Made by a program: the position numbers and the translations under genes
Shown here: piece after piece, positions 32,545 to 45,450 of the stretch
How positions within the stretch are numbered: the stretch's first letter is position 1
Layout: each line of letters starts with the position of its first letter
Notes under the pieces: generated by a model
What the model saw: the letters and a program-made list of their open reading frames with translations, nothing else
Told to the model about the DNA's origin: nothing
The model's database searches: none
Assembly: GCA_036250195.1 (NCBI GenBank)
Contig: JAVHZZ010000003.1
Location: forward strand, 59,871,289-59,935,288
Direction of reading: 5' to 3'
Length of the DNA: 64,000 bases
Source of the DNA: Mixophyes australis
Taxonomy: Eukaryota; Chordata; Amphibia; Anura; Limnodynastidae

Positions 32545-34430
32545 CCTTGTAAAGATATAGACACTCTGGACTTCTTATAAAGGGAAGGGATTGGTCCATA
32601 AAATATAGTGGAGACCCCCTCATCAACCCCCACTTCCAAGCATGGTTGACCTGTTTAGCAGATTGGTGTTTTATACCACACATGTCTAATTCAATGTTTC
32701 ATTTCTAAGCAAAAAAAAAAAAAAAAGAACATGTACAGCTCTGTGCATAAATCTCTGAACGTATCATCCTGCAGCATCCAGCAAACTTTATCTGCAAATA
32801 ACATTTCAGGTTTAATTTGTATTTATAACTAGTGCATCATACAACACCCAATATTAGTTATTTGCTAAATTCTACAATTAAAAATAGTCCTATTACATTA
32901 TTGACTTCTCCTTTGGGTTTGCACAGATAGACTGGATGCTGGTTCAGACCATACATGTAAGTCACGTGTTATGGAGGCTTTCATATATTCTGCTCACATT
33001 TCTTGGGATCCTCTGAGGAAGATGGATGACGCGCTCATACTTTGAATTCCTGGGGCTGCTAATTGATGGTCTACATGCCGGGACAGATTTAGACATATAC
33101 CTCTGGTCCTGGCCGTGCCAGGGATTATGGCAAAGTCCTTTCCCTTTTGTTAAATTCCATGTGCGAGCAGATATCACATTTACGTTTGTTTAGTCTTAAG
33201 ATGTCCATTTAAATATTTTTAAGAATGTGATCATTGTCTGCATTACTGGAGGTCTGACTTATACTGATGCCGCTCACTGAGTTTCCTAAGACGTGTTCGA
33301 CAGTGTTTCACATTGCATGGAGGATATCCTGACTGCCTGGCCTGCACAGGGTAAATCCCATTGAATTTGTAATATCCCCAATACATTTTTAAATATAGTT
33401 TTAAAGGGGGGGAAATTCATTTTCTAAAAGCTGATTATAATAGTATAGAGAGAGAGAGAGAGCCTTATAGGTATTGTTAAAAGAATTTTTAGGTGGTTTT
33501 TTTTTTCTTTTTCTTTTTTTTGCTTGTTTGCTTAAATAAAATTAAGCAAAGGTTCAGATTTTTTTTTTTCTCTTCCCTTTCCAGAGGTATATCCTAGATA
33601 CCACCTGACCTGAGGCTGGTACATCTCGAATATCTCCAAGTCCTCCTAGTGTCTGTTTTATGATATCAAGTATCATCATCATCATCATAAAGATGACAAA
33701 TGGTTTGGAAGTGCTTAAGTGTTATGCAGATTTCATTTATTTTCGTAACTGATCCAACCCGCCCAAAATTATTCCTATCCCATATTAAATTAATAAATTC
33801 CTGGCAGGTTCCAGTTGAAATTGTAAATATTACTCCAAATTATCAGTTGTATTGACTAACTGCTGTGTCCTTCCCCTACGAAGAGGCTCACGAAACTAGT
33901 GTGGTTGCTCACAAGCCATCACAGTAGTGTCAACACAGTTGTACGAATATAGTTGATATGCACAGCTTAATTAGGTCCAAGGGCCATTTTGGGTAATACC
34001 TTACTTCCTCAGTAGATGGCGCTTTGCTTTGATTTCTTTTTTTCATGTGCTGGCAGGTTGTCTCTTCAATGAGCGATTTAGAGCCCACAAACTCCCATCT
34101 CCCCACGCACTTGTTAATTCTCAGGCAGAAGTGCAGCGTCATAACACTTCAGTAACACATTCATTCACGCTGGCAGTGTGTTAATGGCCATAAACCTTTG
34201 CCTAGAGTAGTATTAACATGCATAATGGTATACGTGCAAATATGTGGCTTGTTTATATCTTGGCTGTGTTAGTGGATGTATCTACCTGTCTGCTATTGTA
34301 AATAGCAGTGTATGAGTTAGTCAAGAGTGTTTAGTAGGTTTATCAACAGCTGAAGGAGAAACTTGGCTGCGCTATATAGGTCTTTCATGTTGTTCTATCG
34401 CTCTGCATGTTCTCTGGATTTCTGGGTTAG

Positions 34431-34477
<47 letters not shown>

Positions 34478-36326
34478 TATTACACTATATAGTCTCTGCA
34501 TGTTCAGCTTTATGTTGGCAATTTACCCAATACGCTGAACTGCTTCATTTTCATATATAGTAGTCAGTAATACCACCACCTGTTGTTGTTTGTTTTTTTG
34601 TGAAGCATTGCCTTAGCCGCTCTGTCTGGTGGTAATCTACACTTGTGTCCTTGCCCAGCACTGTGTATTGTCTTGTTTCCACGCCCGGCATGGATTCATC
34701 CCAGCCAACTGGCTCCGAATCCTCCTGTTATTCGGACACACTTTATTTTTCCCCAGAAATAATCTAATCTCACAACTATGTTTGACATCTGGCTTTTGCT
34801 AAATCTGTAATTAGGTCTCTGGGTGTGAACGTCTCCCTGGGATCTTCCTTACAGATCTCTGAAAACACTATCACTGTCAATTGACTTTGTATTGTGTTGT
34901 GTAATTTATTTTTGTTTTGGTTTTTTTCTTCAGTATATACATTATCTAAATGTACTATGCACTTTATATGTTTTATGATATGGATCAAGACAACATTTGG
35001 CATAACAGAAGTGGGCAAGTAGTTATAATAATGCTCATTTTTGAATCGCACATTTGCGCATCGGTCTTCAGAGTACTCGCACAGGTAGGCGCACTCCTAG
35101 TGGGCAGAAGCTTCACCAAAGATTGGAAAGTGGGTGTACACCAGATTATCTAAATAAACCCTACAGTGTGCAAAAAAAGTTGCTGTACGTATCCTATGGG
35201 AGTAAATAATTGGTCACCTCCACTGTGTGTAGGTGACCAGTGAGCTTTAATGTACCTGTTATTTGTTTTTGTTGTTTAGAGATATTGCATCTGTCACCAG
35301 GACTTAACATTTTCCATATTAATAATGCTTAACAATGTGTATGGTATGTTTACTGCAGTGCTGCTGAATGCAGCAGGAGGTAGGAGAGTAATAAAAGAAC
35401 AGACGGTACAAAAACCGATAGCCCCGCCACCGTGCTTTAACAGACATATCAAAATAATTATTGTAACACATTCTTTACTTTTTCATTCTTTTTTTTTTTT
35501 TTTTTTGTTACTTGGTCATAAAGTTTAAATACCCATTTCATGGTTCAAAGACCTCCAGTGTAGTTTTATTGGTGATGACAGGTCAACTTGAGCAAGCAAC
35601 TGGAAAAATCGGCCATGTCAACTGACCTCAGTGCTATAAATGAGTAAACTATCTTGTTTTATGTATATTACAAAACTTGGGTACACTCATACAATACCCC
35701 TACCTGGGTAATTGTGTGACTGTTACGGTTTGTTAAAAATAAAATTTTGTTTGATTTAAAGAAAAGAAAAAAATAATTGAACCAGGGCATATTTTGGTCA
35801 TTGCTCTTCCAATGGCACCAAGTCTTCTCAGAAAGTGCTTTAGAAATCTGTCCTAAAAGTTCTACTTACAGAGCCATGGGCATGAGCTCTAGGAGGTTGA
35901 TACGTTTTGAAAATAACTAGTCAAGAAGGACACGTTGACTGATCTTCAGTACAAGGCTGTTTGTTGTCACACATAAGAGATAATTAACTTTGTAAGAGTG
36001 ACCTACCCCTACTTTCTGTTTATTACTAGCCAAAAGAATATAGGACAAAGCTATACACATTGTGGGTTGTAGGCTCCAATGTTTTCCTCTGCCATCTGTT
36101 CTTTCTGACTGTAAGTGGATGTGGTCTGTTGAGTCAAATGGGATAATTAGCACCCACTGTGATGGCCTTAGTTTGACAGAATAAAGAAATGCCTGGAAGT
36201 TGCAGTGTTCCTTATCATGGTGAGAGGATGCAGCTAAATCATAGTTTGCAAAAATTCTGCAGGTGGAGGACTTTGTGAGGGCCAGTGGGCAGCCTGTATG
36301 CTAGACCCCCTACTTTAGGACTGTAT
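32545..36326. other. Intronic sequence with microsatellites only
   Basis: Contains an A-run at 32710-32725, a short (GA)n at 33449-33461, T-rich runs near 33499-33520, an (ATC)n at 33675-33687, a (GA)n of about 40 bp at 34434-34473, and a T-run at 35489-35506. No repeat family or exon recognised. Confidence 0.5.
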
Positions 36327-36723
36327 GGCTGAGTACACACTCCAGAAATTTTCTCCCAATGCTATATAAAAAAAAAAAATCTTTTTAAATTGTTGGTAAA
36401 ATATTTAAAGTCCCGATCAGTGATTTACCCTCAGATCTGTGCTCTTCATTTGTCACAACCATCGGCTGAAGAGATCAAGACTCTGCACACTCTAGAGATC
36501 TATGGACACTGACGGTTGTGTGTGCATACACGCTGCAGAATTGGAACGACTTCGTTCCATCGTTGAAAACGATTTTTAGTTTGATTAAAAAATTAACGAT
36601 TGACGTGCTTTGAAACGATAATCACTTATCGTTGGAGCGTACACATTGATGCAATATCAGGCCAAACGCTCGTTTATCGTGTTATTGTCTGATAACTGAA
36701 AAACCTGTATTGTGTACCCAGCC
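36327..36723. repeat. TACACAC-terminus DNA element, subfamily B
   Basis: Ends 'ggctgagtacacactccaga' and 'tattgtgtacccagcc' are inverted repeats. The interior ('gtgctttgaaacgataatc', 'gtttatcgtgttattg') matches the reverse complement of the interior of the element at 47193-47819. Flanks are TAT on the left and TAA on the right, so the TTA-type duplication is not clean here. Confidence 0.75.
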
Positions 36724-38149
36724 TAAGACTCTGTAAACCTTCTCTCCTCGAGAGCTGGATCACGATGATCGGACCATGCCCTGCATTACAGCTCACTTTC
36801 ACATGTCTGAAGCCCTAAGGATCACCACATTTGAATTAAAAAACAAACAAACAAACAACAATTCCACAATTGATAGAGGTTGTAAAGTACAGCTGCCTTC
36901 TGGTGGCATATAAGCATGTGTGTGTTTTTTTTTGTTTTGTGTTTTTTTCTTAATGGTCACCTGTCTACGTAAGTTGCACACTGCAGCTGACCTTTTATCA
37001 AGCAAATGTATAAAGATGGGCTCTCCAATCTACCTCCATACCCTGATCACGATTATAGAACTTGTAGGCAATCGCAACAACTGTTTTTTTTTTTTTTCGT
37101 TTTTTAGTTTGCATCAAAACTGTTGTATCTCTCACCAAAACAGTTAACCCTTGTTGCAGCGGAGAAGTGGCCATCTGTAAATATTTTTATAACCATAACG
37201 CAGCGTATAAAAATATAAAATTTAAAATATCTCCCTTAAATTGTCTTAAGCATTTTCAATCTCCTCTCAAACAGGCCCACTAGAACTTTTACATATATTT
37301 TATTGCGTCGCCCTGATCATTTATAAGTTAAACTCGTTGATTTTGGGACAAAAGAAAAACAGTTGGTCCTACAGTTTGTTTTTTTTTTTGTTTTTTTTTT
37401 TGTTTTTTTTGCCATGCTTGTAAAATACTTTGTATATTAAGAACAGTTGAGTTATTTTACTAATTTGTCGTTACATGGTCTAAACCTGTGGTTTGACTAT
37501 GTCCTGGAATCTTCTTGGATTTATTTGAAGCACGTATAAGAAAAGACTGGCAATATTGTCCACTTTACCTCTGATGAATTAAACTAATTTGTTTGGTATG
37601 TAGTGGAATGGTCTGTGCCAAGTTCAGAATTCCGTGTCATTACCACGACCTTGAATCGCTCCCAGGTCACCATGCAGCTGTTCTCTGGTATGGCAGAGTA
37701 GTTTGCTGCTTTCTATTCAGTTAGTGGACAGGTGTTCTCTAGAACTAGTTCCAACTGGCACCGAAATCCTGGGAAGACTATAGGGACCACTTAATTGGTT
37801 TTACTGGTAGCATGCTTCACAGTGTTTGAGTCTCGTCATATGCTAGACTATACAAACAAGTTGTGCCTAAATAGTCTTTTTATCACATAAAGAAAGTACT
37901 AACAATCGTGTAGTTTGCAAACTACTGTAAAATGTTATTTATCTCATTCCATAAAGTTGCAGAAGTTCACATTTTTCATCCGTTTTTTTTCCTTACTCCC
38001 CAAGAGAATGCCAGGCATGATGAATTCCACCACTAAAATTTGAGAAACCTAATCTCATGTGACCAATAACAAAACATATTTTACTCTCATTATTTATTTA
38101 GCAAAAAGTAGGCCAGTGTGAAGGAAACAAAAGCACCGTCCCATGATTT
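36724..38149. other. Intronic sequence with T tracts
   Basis: T-rich runs at 36925-36950, 37083-37106 and 37378-37410. No recognised repeat family or exon. Confidence 0.45.
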
Positions 38150-38850
38150 ATTAGCTTTTAGAAGCACCTTTAGCAGCAACTCAAACTAATTGTATTCTGT
38201 ATGAATGTATCTTTGTCCTATATCGTATTTTGAGGAGTTTTGGCCTGCTCACTTCTTCAGCTCATTGATGTTTGAGGGTATTCATTTATGCTCCGCTCTC
38301 TTAAGGCCCCTTCACTGCATCTCAGTGGGGTTGAGGGTTGAACTTTGACTTGGCCATTCCAAACCTTTTGATTCTCCTTTATTTTTAGCCTTTCAGCTGT
38401 TGATTTGCTGGCTTCTGTTGTGTGATGCAATGATTGTGAGGAGTCCAGGATCTATGGCTGCAAAATAACCACAAATCAACTCCCATCCACCACTGTGCTT
38501 AGTGTGGAGGTGGTTGGCTGTGTCTCTGGATTTCAACAAACAGTGTGTTATGCATTCAGACCAAACAACTCCACTTTAGTCTTGTGTGTGTGCAGAGGAC
38601 ATTGTTCTCAAGTCTGGAGTTTCGTTCACATGAAGCTTTGCAAACCTAAACCGTTAACATGTTCCACGCGAAGAGGCCTGCAGATCCCTGGATGTAGCCT
38701 TTGGGTTCTTTGCAGTTTCCTCAGATCTTCTAACTCTCTGAGCTTTCAGCAAATTTGTTGGGATGCCCCTACCTGGGGAGATTGTCAGCTGTCTTCACTG
38801 TTCTCCATTAGTAAATCTTTCTCACTGTAGCATGATAGACTTGGTAAGGA
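38150..38850 (-). pseudogene. Tc1-like transposase relic, family A
   Basis: Read on the minus strand, the segment has the layout of a vertebrate Tc1-like transposase, recognised mainly by nucleotide memory. It runs from a helix-turn-helix part ('ctacagtgagaaagatt' type, near 38810-38830) to the region around 'ttggaatggccaagtcaaag' (38341-38360). In intact copies that region precedes the last catalytic acidic residue. The C-terminal coding end lies near 38160-38250. Several indels and stops break it. It is not the same family as the neighbouring relic. Confidence 0.65.
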
Positions 38851-38977
38851 CTAGATTGTCCTGATATGTGATTTGATTAAGTATAGTTTGAAAAAGGGTG
38901 TTCTTGTTACAGGGTTATAGTGTTCTTGTTAAACTGACCACCACTTTTGTATGTATGCATGCATGTATGTATTAGAA

Positions 38978-39892
38978 ACAGATCCTTTATGTCCTGTAAG
39001 TTGCGAGGTAGGGCCTCTATGGTTTGTACTTGTTTTTTCCAGTGCATCAGATGATTGATTAAATTGTCATGTTCCTCAATCCATTCCTGAGCATTTTTTG
39101 CAGTGTGGCAGGGCAGATTATCCTGCTGAAAGAGGCAACAGCATCAGGGAATACCGTTGCCATGAAGGGGAGTACTTGGTCTACAACAATGTTTAGGTAG
39201 GTGGGTAATGTTCTGGCATTCATGTGGATGCTACTTTGACATGTACCAGAGCATCACCCTGCCTCCGCCATCTTGCCCTCTTCCCATAATGCATCCTGGT
39301 GCCATCTCTTCCCCAGGTATAAACAATTCACATGCACCCGGTCGTCCAAATTATGTAAATGAAAATGTAGTTCATCAGACCAGGCAGCCCTGATTAATTG
39401 CTCCATGGTCTAGTTCTCATGTGTCCATTGTAGGTGCTTTCAGTGGTGGACAGGGGTCAGTATGGGAGCATCACAGTTTGCTACATAGCCTGGGCAGTGT
39501 GTTCTGAAACCTTTTGTATCATAGCCAGCAATAAGTTCTACAGCAATCTGCTACAGTAGCTCTTCTGTGGGATTGGACCAGATGGGCTAGCCTTCGCTCC
39601 CCATGCACATCAACGAGGCTTGGCGGTTGTCCTTCCTTGGACACTTTTGGTAGGTACTAACCACTGCATATCAGGAACACCACACAAGACCTGCCGTTCT
39701 GGAGATGCTCTGACCCAGTCATCACAGTTTGGCCCATGTTAAAGTTGCTCAGATACTCACGCTTGCCTATTTTCCTGCTTCCAACACATCAACTTCAAGA
39801 ACTGACTGTTCACTTGCTGCCTAATATATCCCACCCCTTGACAGGTGCCATTGTAATGAGATAATCAATGTGATCACGTGTGTCAGTGGTTT
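38978..39892 (-). pseudogene. Tc1-like transposase relic, family B
   Basis: On the minus strand it begins near 39892 with the left end of a widely distributed vertebrate Tc1-like element ('gattatctcattacaatgg', then 'caaggggtgggatatatt'). It continues through the N-terminal helix-turn-helix region to 'agcatcacactg'-like central sequence. It ends near 38980 with 'ggccctacctcgcaactt' and 'acaggacataaaggatctg'. The frame is broken many times and part of the central coding region is missing. Recognition is by nucleotide pattern, not database search. Confidence 0.75.
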
Positions 39893-42009
39893 GTATTGTG
39901 TGTGTGTGTGTAAGAACTAGAATCTGCTCCTGATCAAGTAATGTATATTTTTTAAATGTGTAGGTCTAGAACCTTTAAATATGTCACTTCGCCAAATATG
40001 TTGCTATGATTGTGAAGAGAAAAATTATTGGACTGACAGAAAACCAAGACCAGCATGTTAGAATTTACAGCATTAAACTGACTTTTTTTCCCCTCTCTAT
40101 AGCATATGCTGTAATTGGGTAGATATGGTAATACCGGTACTCCTGCTCCTCCGAGGCCCCGGCTCTGGTTTTAAAGGTCTGACCCACGCATGTTCAGAAG
40201 AGGCCCCTCTCTCTCTCTCCTTCGGCCCCCTTCCTTTCCACTCTGCTCTATTGACAGCAAAACAGGAGGGGCCCTAAAAGGCGAGAACAGCTTTGCCGGG
40301 CTCCTAACAAAATTTTGCTATGGGGCCCTTGCAGTGTACAATGTACATGACCGTTTACTGTACTAGAATCTTCAAAATGAACTGATGTTCCTCTGGAGCT
40401 CTAGAAATTGCGGAGAGGCGGAAAATATAACATATTTATATAAACCACAATATAATCATAAGCAGAATAATTAAATGAAACAGAGAGTAACATGTATAAA
40501 CGTATATTTGGGTGGCTCATCTCCTTGCTGTGAATTACCTCATTTGGAAGGAATTATTGTTTGTTTTAATAGTGATTTATAGCTTGTTTTTTTGTTTTTT
40601 TTTTTATGCAAAAATACTTGAACGTGATTACGAATGTACCTTTTTCAGCATTTATTTCATGACTGCATTCATAGGGGGGTCAAAAATACTGCCATGACAA
40701 ACTGCAGAGCAAGAGCGGAGTAAAAAAAAATGTTACAATTTATACAAGATGTACTTGGTTTTTTTTTGGTTTTTTTTATAAAAGTGACCCAGGTCTGGCC
40801 AGGTGTAAGACTGTTGTAGTGGGTTTTGTGTAAGTAATATTTCACTGGTAATATGGCCGAGAGCTTCAGGTTGATCTCTGCACCTTTTTTTTCAGGACCG
40901 ATCCTGTTTGCACTTATGGGGCTTTGTTGAGCTCCATATATGCAAATGAATTAACTTGCAAAAGCTTTTTATAAATGCTCTTTATTTCACTAAAGGTCAG
41001 CTTAGCATGTCAAAAGCTTGTTACCCCTGTTTGTGCATCCGCACTTTGTGAAACGCATACAGACATCTGTGCCAGGAAAATGATTACTATGTACAGCGCA
41101 CCCCCCTTCACCTGGCATTTTTGCTGCATATCCTCAGGACTAAAATAGCTGTAGAATATAAATTCCGAATACAATGACCATTACATCTATCCAACATTTT
41201 CCTTCACAAATTCATTAACACACATGTATCCCTATACAGGTGCTTGCAAGTGTTCTGGAATGATTGTGCCCCCCCCTCCCCCCCTCTGTCCGTGTACATA
41301 ATGTGTATGAGTGCAGCAGTAGAAATGGTGAAGACTGAACTAGTCTGTTTAATTTCCTTAGTGTCTCCTTTGCAAATCCCCCCTCCTCTTAAGCTTCCTG
41401 CTGCTAGCTGATAAATGAGCTCTTCCAGCCGCCTACATCCTGCACACCTACCAGGATTCATCCGGCACAATAAGCCGCACTCCACTATTTCTAATAGCTG
41501 TATAACTGTATTAGTTCTGCAAAAGCCAGTGTAAAATGCACCTCCTTGCCGACCCACTTCAAAGGCAGAAAAGTATCATGGCTCATTTAATCACAGCTAT
41601 TCACAAACGTTAGAAACTGGGAGAGGAACCAAGATTAAGTCAGGAGAATGGGTGCCAGCAAAACAGACTATCGCCCAAAGCAACATCTGGGGAAGGACGC
41701 GTGTTCGTGCAAAGGATCCTTGGAGTGCCTTTATATACTTAATAACTTCAGTTATATGGTCTAAGTTATTATCTGCTAGTTTTCATATTTAAGTAGGGTC
41801 ACTTCGGCAGACATCTTATGAGCTACAGAAAAGTATTTATATAATAAATTCTGGTATATCATTTATTTCCTATGCAAACCATGTATATTCCATATCCTAA
41901 TGGGTAACACGGGAATGATGTATGGTGACAGGCTTGATAAACGAGATGGTTTTTTATTATTATTATTATAAGTAGTAGTAGTAGCAATTGTTTGCACCAT
42001 TTGGCTAAC
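39893..42009. other. Last part of the HS6ST1 intron, no recognised feature
   Basis: A (TG)n run at 39896-39911, T tracts near 40587-40604 and 40759-40779, and a TTA/TAG repeat at 41945-41984. ORF 41204-41557 (minus) has no domain. Confidence 0.45.
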
Positions 42010-42035
42010 TATCACTCCTTTATTTCTGTTTTAGG
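42010..42035 (+). promoter_or_regulatory. HS6ST1: Splice acceptor of the last HS6ST1 exon
   Basis: The pyrimidine-rich 'ctttatttctgttttag' precedes the exon's first base at 42035. The reading frame of the known protein begins immediately after it. The first exon base completes a codon whose first two bases are in the previous exon (phase 2); in the human protein the residue at this place is Arg (AG|G), consistent with the G seen here. Confidence 0.85.
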
Positions 42036-42740
42036 AAATTTTATTATATTACACTGTTGAGAGATCCTGTCTCCCGATACCTCAGTGAATGGAGACATGT
42101 GCAACGAGGAGCCACCTGGAAGACCTCGCTTCACATGTGTGACGGAAGGACGCCAACGCCAGAGGAGCTGCCATCCTGCTATGAAGGCACAGACTGGTCA
42201 GGGTGCACTTTGCAGGAGTTTATGGAATGCCCGTACAACTTGGCCAACAATCGACAGGTTAGAATGTTGGCGGACCTCAGTCTTGTTGGATGCTACAATA
42301 TGTCCTTTATACCTGAGAACAAGAGAGCGCAGCTTCTCCTAGATAGCGCCAAAAAGAACTTAAAGGATATGGCTTTTTTTGGCCTTACGGAATTCCAGCG
42401 AAAGACTCAATATCTCTTTGAGAGGACTTTTAATTTGAAGTTCATCAGGCCTTTCATGCAATACAACAACACTCGGGCTGGTGGGGTTGACTTGGATAAT
42501 GGCACTATACAAAGGATCGAGGAGCTCAATGACTTGGACATGCAACTGTACGACTATGCAAAGGACCTCTTCCAACAGCGCTATCAGTTCAAGAGGCAGG
42601 TGGAGAGAATGGAGCAACGCAAGAAGAATCGGGAGGAGAGGCTTCTTCAGCGGTCCAATGAGGCTTTTGCCAAGGAGGCAGAGGACCAAGTTCGCTGGCC
42701 TACAGAAGACTACATGAGCCATATTATAGAGAAATGGTAG
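42035..42740 (+). CDS. HS6ST1: HS6ST1 last coding exon: heparan-sulfate 6-O-sulfotransferase 1
   Basis: The enzyme moves sulfate from PAPS to the 6-O position of glucosamine in heparan sulfate, in the Golgi lumen, as a type II membrane protein. This exon encodes the C-terminal 234 residues and the TAG stop; the anchor and 5'-phosphosulfate-binding loop are in the missing upstream exon. The exon opens with KFYYITLLRDPVSRYLSEW, where R, S and neighbours form the 3'-phosphate-binding motif. Three N-glycosylation sequons are visible (NMS, NNT, NGT). The last 70 residues form a charged, coiled-coil-like helix (DLFQQRYQFKRQVERMEQR) and end PTEDYMSHIIEKW, which separates HS6ST1 from HS6ST2 and HS6ST3. 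The frame is intact throughout. From memory of the human protein, the catalytic part is nearly identical and most differences fall in the charged C-terminal helix. Confidence 0.95.
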
Positions 42741-45450
42741 ACAGACATGAACTTTTATACTACTGGAAAAACTGGTTTCACATTTGTTATTCTGTATTGT
42801 ATAAAATACTGAACATTATAAATAAGAACACTTTTTTTTTATTTAATGTTGTAGCACAGAGCTCAAAGCTTCAGTAACTATTCATCCTACTGTGGGACAA
42901 TGTCACTTATTTTAATGTAGTGAGAAAGTGACCACACAAGGTCAACAATGCAATGTTCTATTCACACTAGGGAGTCATTAAAGCATTGTTAACTGTGTGT
43001 TTTATCTTGCTTCACAAATTCTCAAGAGGAAAATGAACTAATAACAGTGGTATGTTTAATAGCCTAAAACACATTCTTGCTTTATAACCCTTAAAACACA
43101 CATGTTGGCCAAAGACAACAATTTGCAGTAAGAAACTAAATGGTGTCAGTACTTTTTTTTTTTTTATATAAAACTGTATAAAAACAAATTTATATTTTAA
43201 AATGTTGTACAGGTATGAGTAACATAATTTTCTATTTAATGTTAATATTTGATTTCCGTCTTTATTAATTTTAATAACACAATCAAATGAGAATGGTTGA
43301 CCTGTCTTCTATTAAGTAATTTTGTGTCCCTTGTTCTGTTTTTTTTTTTTTTTTTAATCTATGCAAAGGACTTTGATTCAAGCTTAGCCATGCTGTATTG
43401 ATTGCCATAGACTGAGCAACGTAAGTCCATCCTACACAGTAAATCACACTCTTGTTGTTGGTTTCCTGTGTGATGGAAAATATGCTAGTGGGTGGTTGTA
43501 CAAGCCTTCAAAAGCGCCTTAGAAGCTGAGAGAACGTACGAACTACTCAATGACGTTTATTCTATACATTGGATAACTTTTTATATATTAAAAAAAACAA
43601 AAAAACATAGGTACAAAAAACTCTTTTCAATAAATCCCCACTACAGGGGCACCATTGTCCAACATTTCTTCCTTTCAGAGGCTACTCTCTGGTGATGGTT
43701 GTTTCTCCAGGTAGAAAATCCTGGAGAAGTTTGACAAAACAAGTTCTGGTCACCTTATTTACTATCGGAGGTTACAAGGCAGTTGCTATATCTTGTCTAA
43801 TAATTCTGTATCGTCTGTGTACGTCTCCTGGCCTTTATTCCTGGAGATATAACCAGTATTGGACGTTGGACCCCTGCATCTCTCTACTATAGACCAGACT
43901 GTTTCACTCTGATTTATATTGGGGGGGGGATATAAAATAAAATTAAAAAAAAAAAAGCTTCATATAAAGGACTATACGAGGCTGTAGGATGGACAAAATT
44001 ATTTGGCATTCAGAAGAAAGCTTTACTTTTTTCCCCCGAAGTGAGAGCAGGAGTTGATGCCGAACATGAACAGAAAATGTTGGATGAAGGTAGAATTGGC
44101 ATTAATAATATGTTGAAGGAATCCGATTCTTGGTAATTGCCTAAAGATTTTCCAGTAAATTTAATACTGGTGGCCAGGTTGATCTTGAACTTCTGTGAAA
44201 TAGTGTGAATTTATAAAACCATTTAATGGGTTGTCTGCCTTCAGTTAACTTGAATCTCCTGACCTGTGCCCTACGTCTACTAAATACGCCGTTTTATCAT
44301 GCTGTCCAGCCATGCCTTTAGGTCACTGGGCAGAGGTCTCTGTTGTCACCGGCCACAAAGGTGCTCTGTGGATAAAATACAGACCTTCTGTACCCCATGG
44401 CAAGTACCCGGAACCACTATGCCTGATGCTTTGAATACACAGCTAGGAAGCCAGAAGTGATCTATTTAGTAAAAGGTGAAGTGTAGTGTGTACACGACAA
44501 TAAGTTAAAGCTATCATAAGGTGGGTAGCCCCTTCTAATTAATTTTAATATATTTAATATTTTTAGCTGTGCAGCAGATTTGGTCAGTTAGGCTGAGCAA
44601 CCAGACCTGACATGGCAGATAACATTTCCCATCCTGTTCCATTATTTCCAATCCACATGAATCTGAATTGGATTATATATGAATCTGAATTGGATTATAT
44701 ACAATAGTTGGATTTGACCAAAGTAGCCAACATCTATGCATACTTCTTGTTTATAGATACAAGAATAATATCCTGTCTATTTGGGCTTTTAATTGGTAAG
44801 GTTCTTTCTAGTAAAGACTGGAGCAGATTGCCTATTACTAGTAATAACATTATATTAAACATATCACTGTTTCTAGTATATTGAGTCTCTATAGGGTGAA
44901 CTTGAAGCGGCCAACAAGGTACCTATTAGCAAGACTAGTCTTTTTAAGGATACAGCCCCACTTAGTGGTGACAAATGGAATTGCAAGAAAAGCACTTAAC
45001 TTCTATGGGAATTGTAATTGTGTATTTAGCATTTTGCAGCCGTGAACTAGAATCCCCAAATCAATATGGACTTGTGCTAACTTAAGAGTTTATAATTAGA
45101 ACATTGACATTTGACTCTTATTTAAATTTTTATTTTCTGTTATACACAAGAATTGTGAAGGGTGTGCTCATTGTAATAAATCTAGATATTAATTTATTTA
45201 AATGAGCATGTCTGAATATTTAAGTCTATTTAAATGACACAATCTGTTTTTGTCTTCAAAACCTTTTAAGATGTCACCTTTAAGGCATTATAGATAAATA
45301 TTACTCTCTGTTCCTGTCTGGATATCTCTCTCCCATCCTGTTCCCTTTACCACTGTTTCTAATGTTGCACACGGTAAATTTTTTAAAGCCATTTATATCA
45401 CTGTGAAACACACTTGTCATGTTGCTTTAATAAACAAAAGAGTTATGGAT
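42741..45450 (+). other. HS6ST1: HS6ST1 3' UTR, end inferred
   Basis: Almost no recognised interspersed repeat occurs from the stop codon to about 45.8 kb, unlike the sequence on either side; this fits a conserved UTR. AATAAA hexamers lie at 43629, 43936, 45175 and 45429. The last gives a UTR of about 2.7 kb, similar to what is usual for this gene. Earlier sites could be used as alternatives. A small 22-bp direct duplication ('atgaatctgaattggattat') lies at about 44657-44700. ORFs here (43492-43695, 43692-43892, 45403-45630) are judged chance. Confidence 0.55.

Larger units (their letters stand above)
1..42034 (+). other. HS6ST1: 3' part of the large HS6ST1 intron
   Basis: No conserved coding exon was recognised before the acceptor at 42034, and the exon beginning at 42035 starts in mid-protein, so this stretch is read as intron. 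HS6ST1 exon 1, which carries the membrane anchor and the first part of the sulfotransferase domain, must lie beyond the left edge. The stretch is AT-rich and holds many interspersed repeats, listed separately, including a full LTR retrotransposon on the opposite strand. An unrelated non-coding RNA or a regulatory element inside it cannot be excluded by eye. Confidence 0.75.

Noticed and set aside
41204..41557. 117-codon minus-strand ORF just upstream of the HS6ST1 exon
   Set aside because: No recognisable domain, lies in intron close to the acceptor, and contains a run of glycines from C-rich sequence; no supporting splice or promoter signal.
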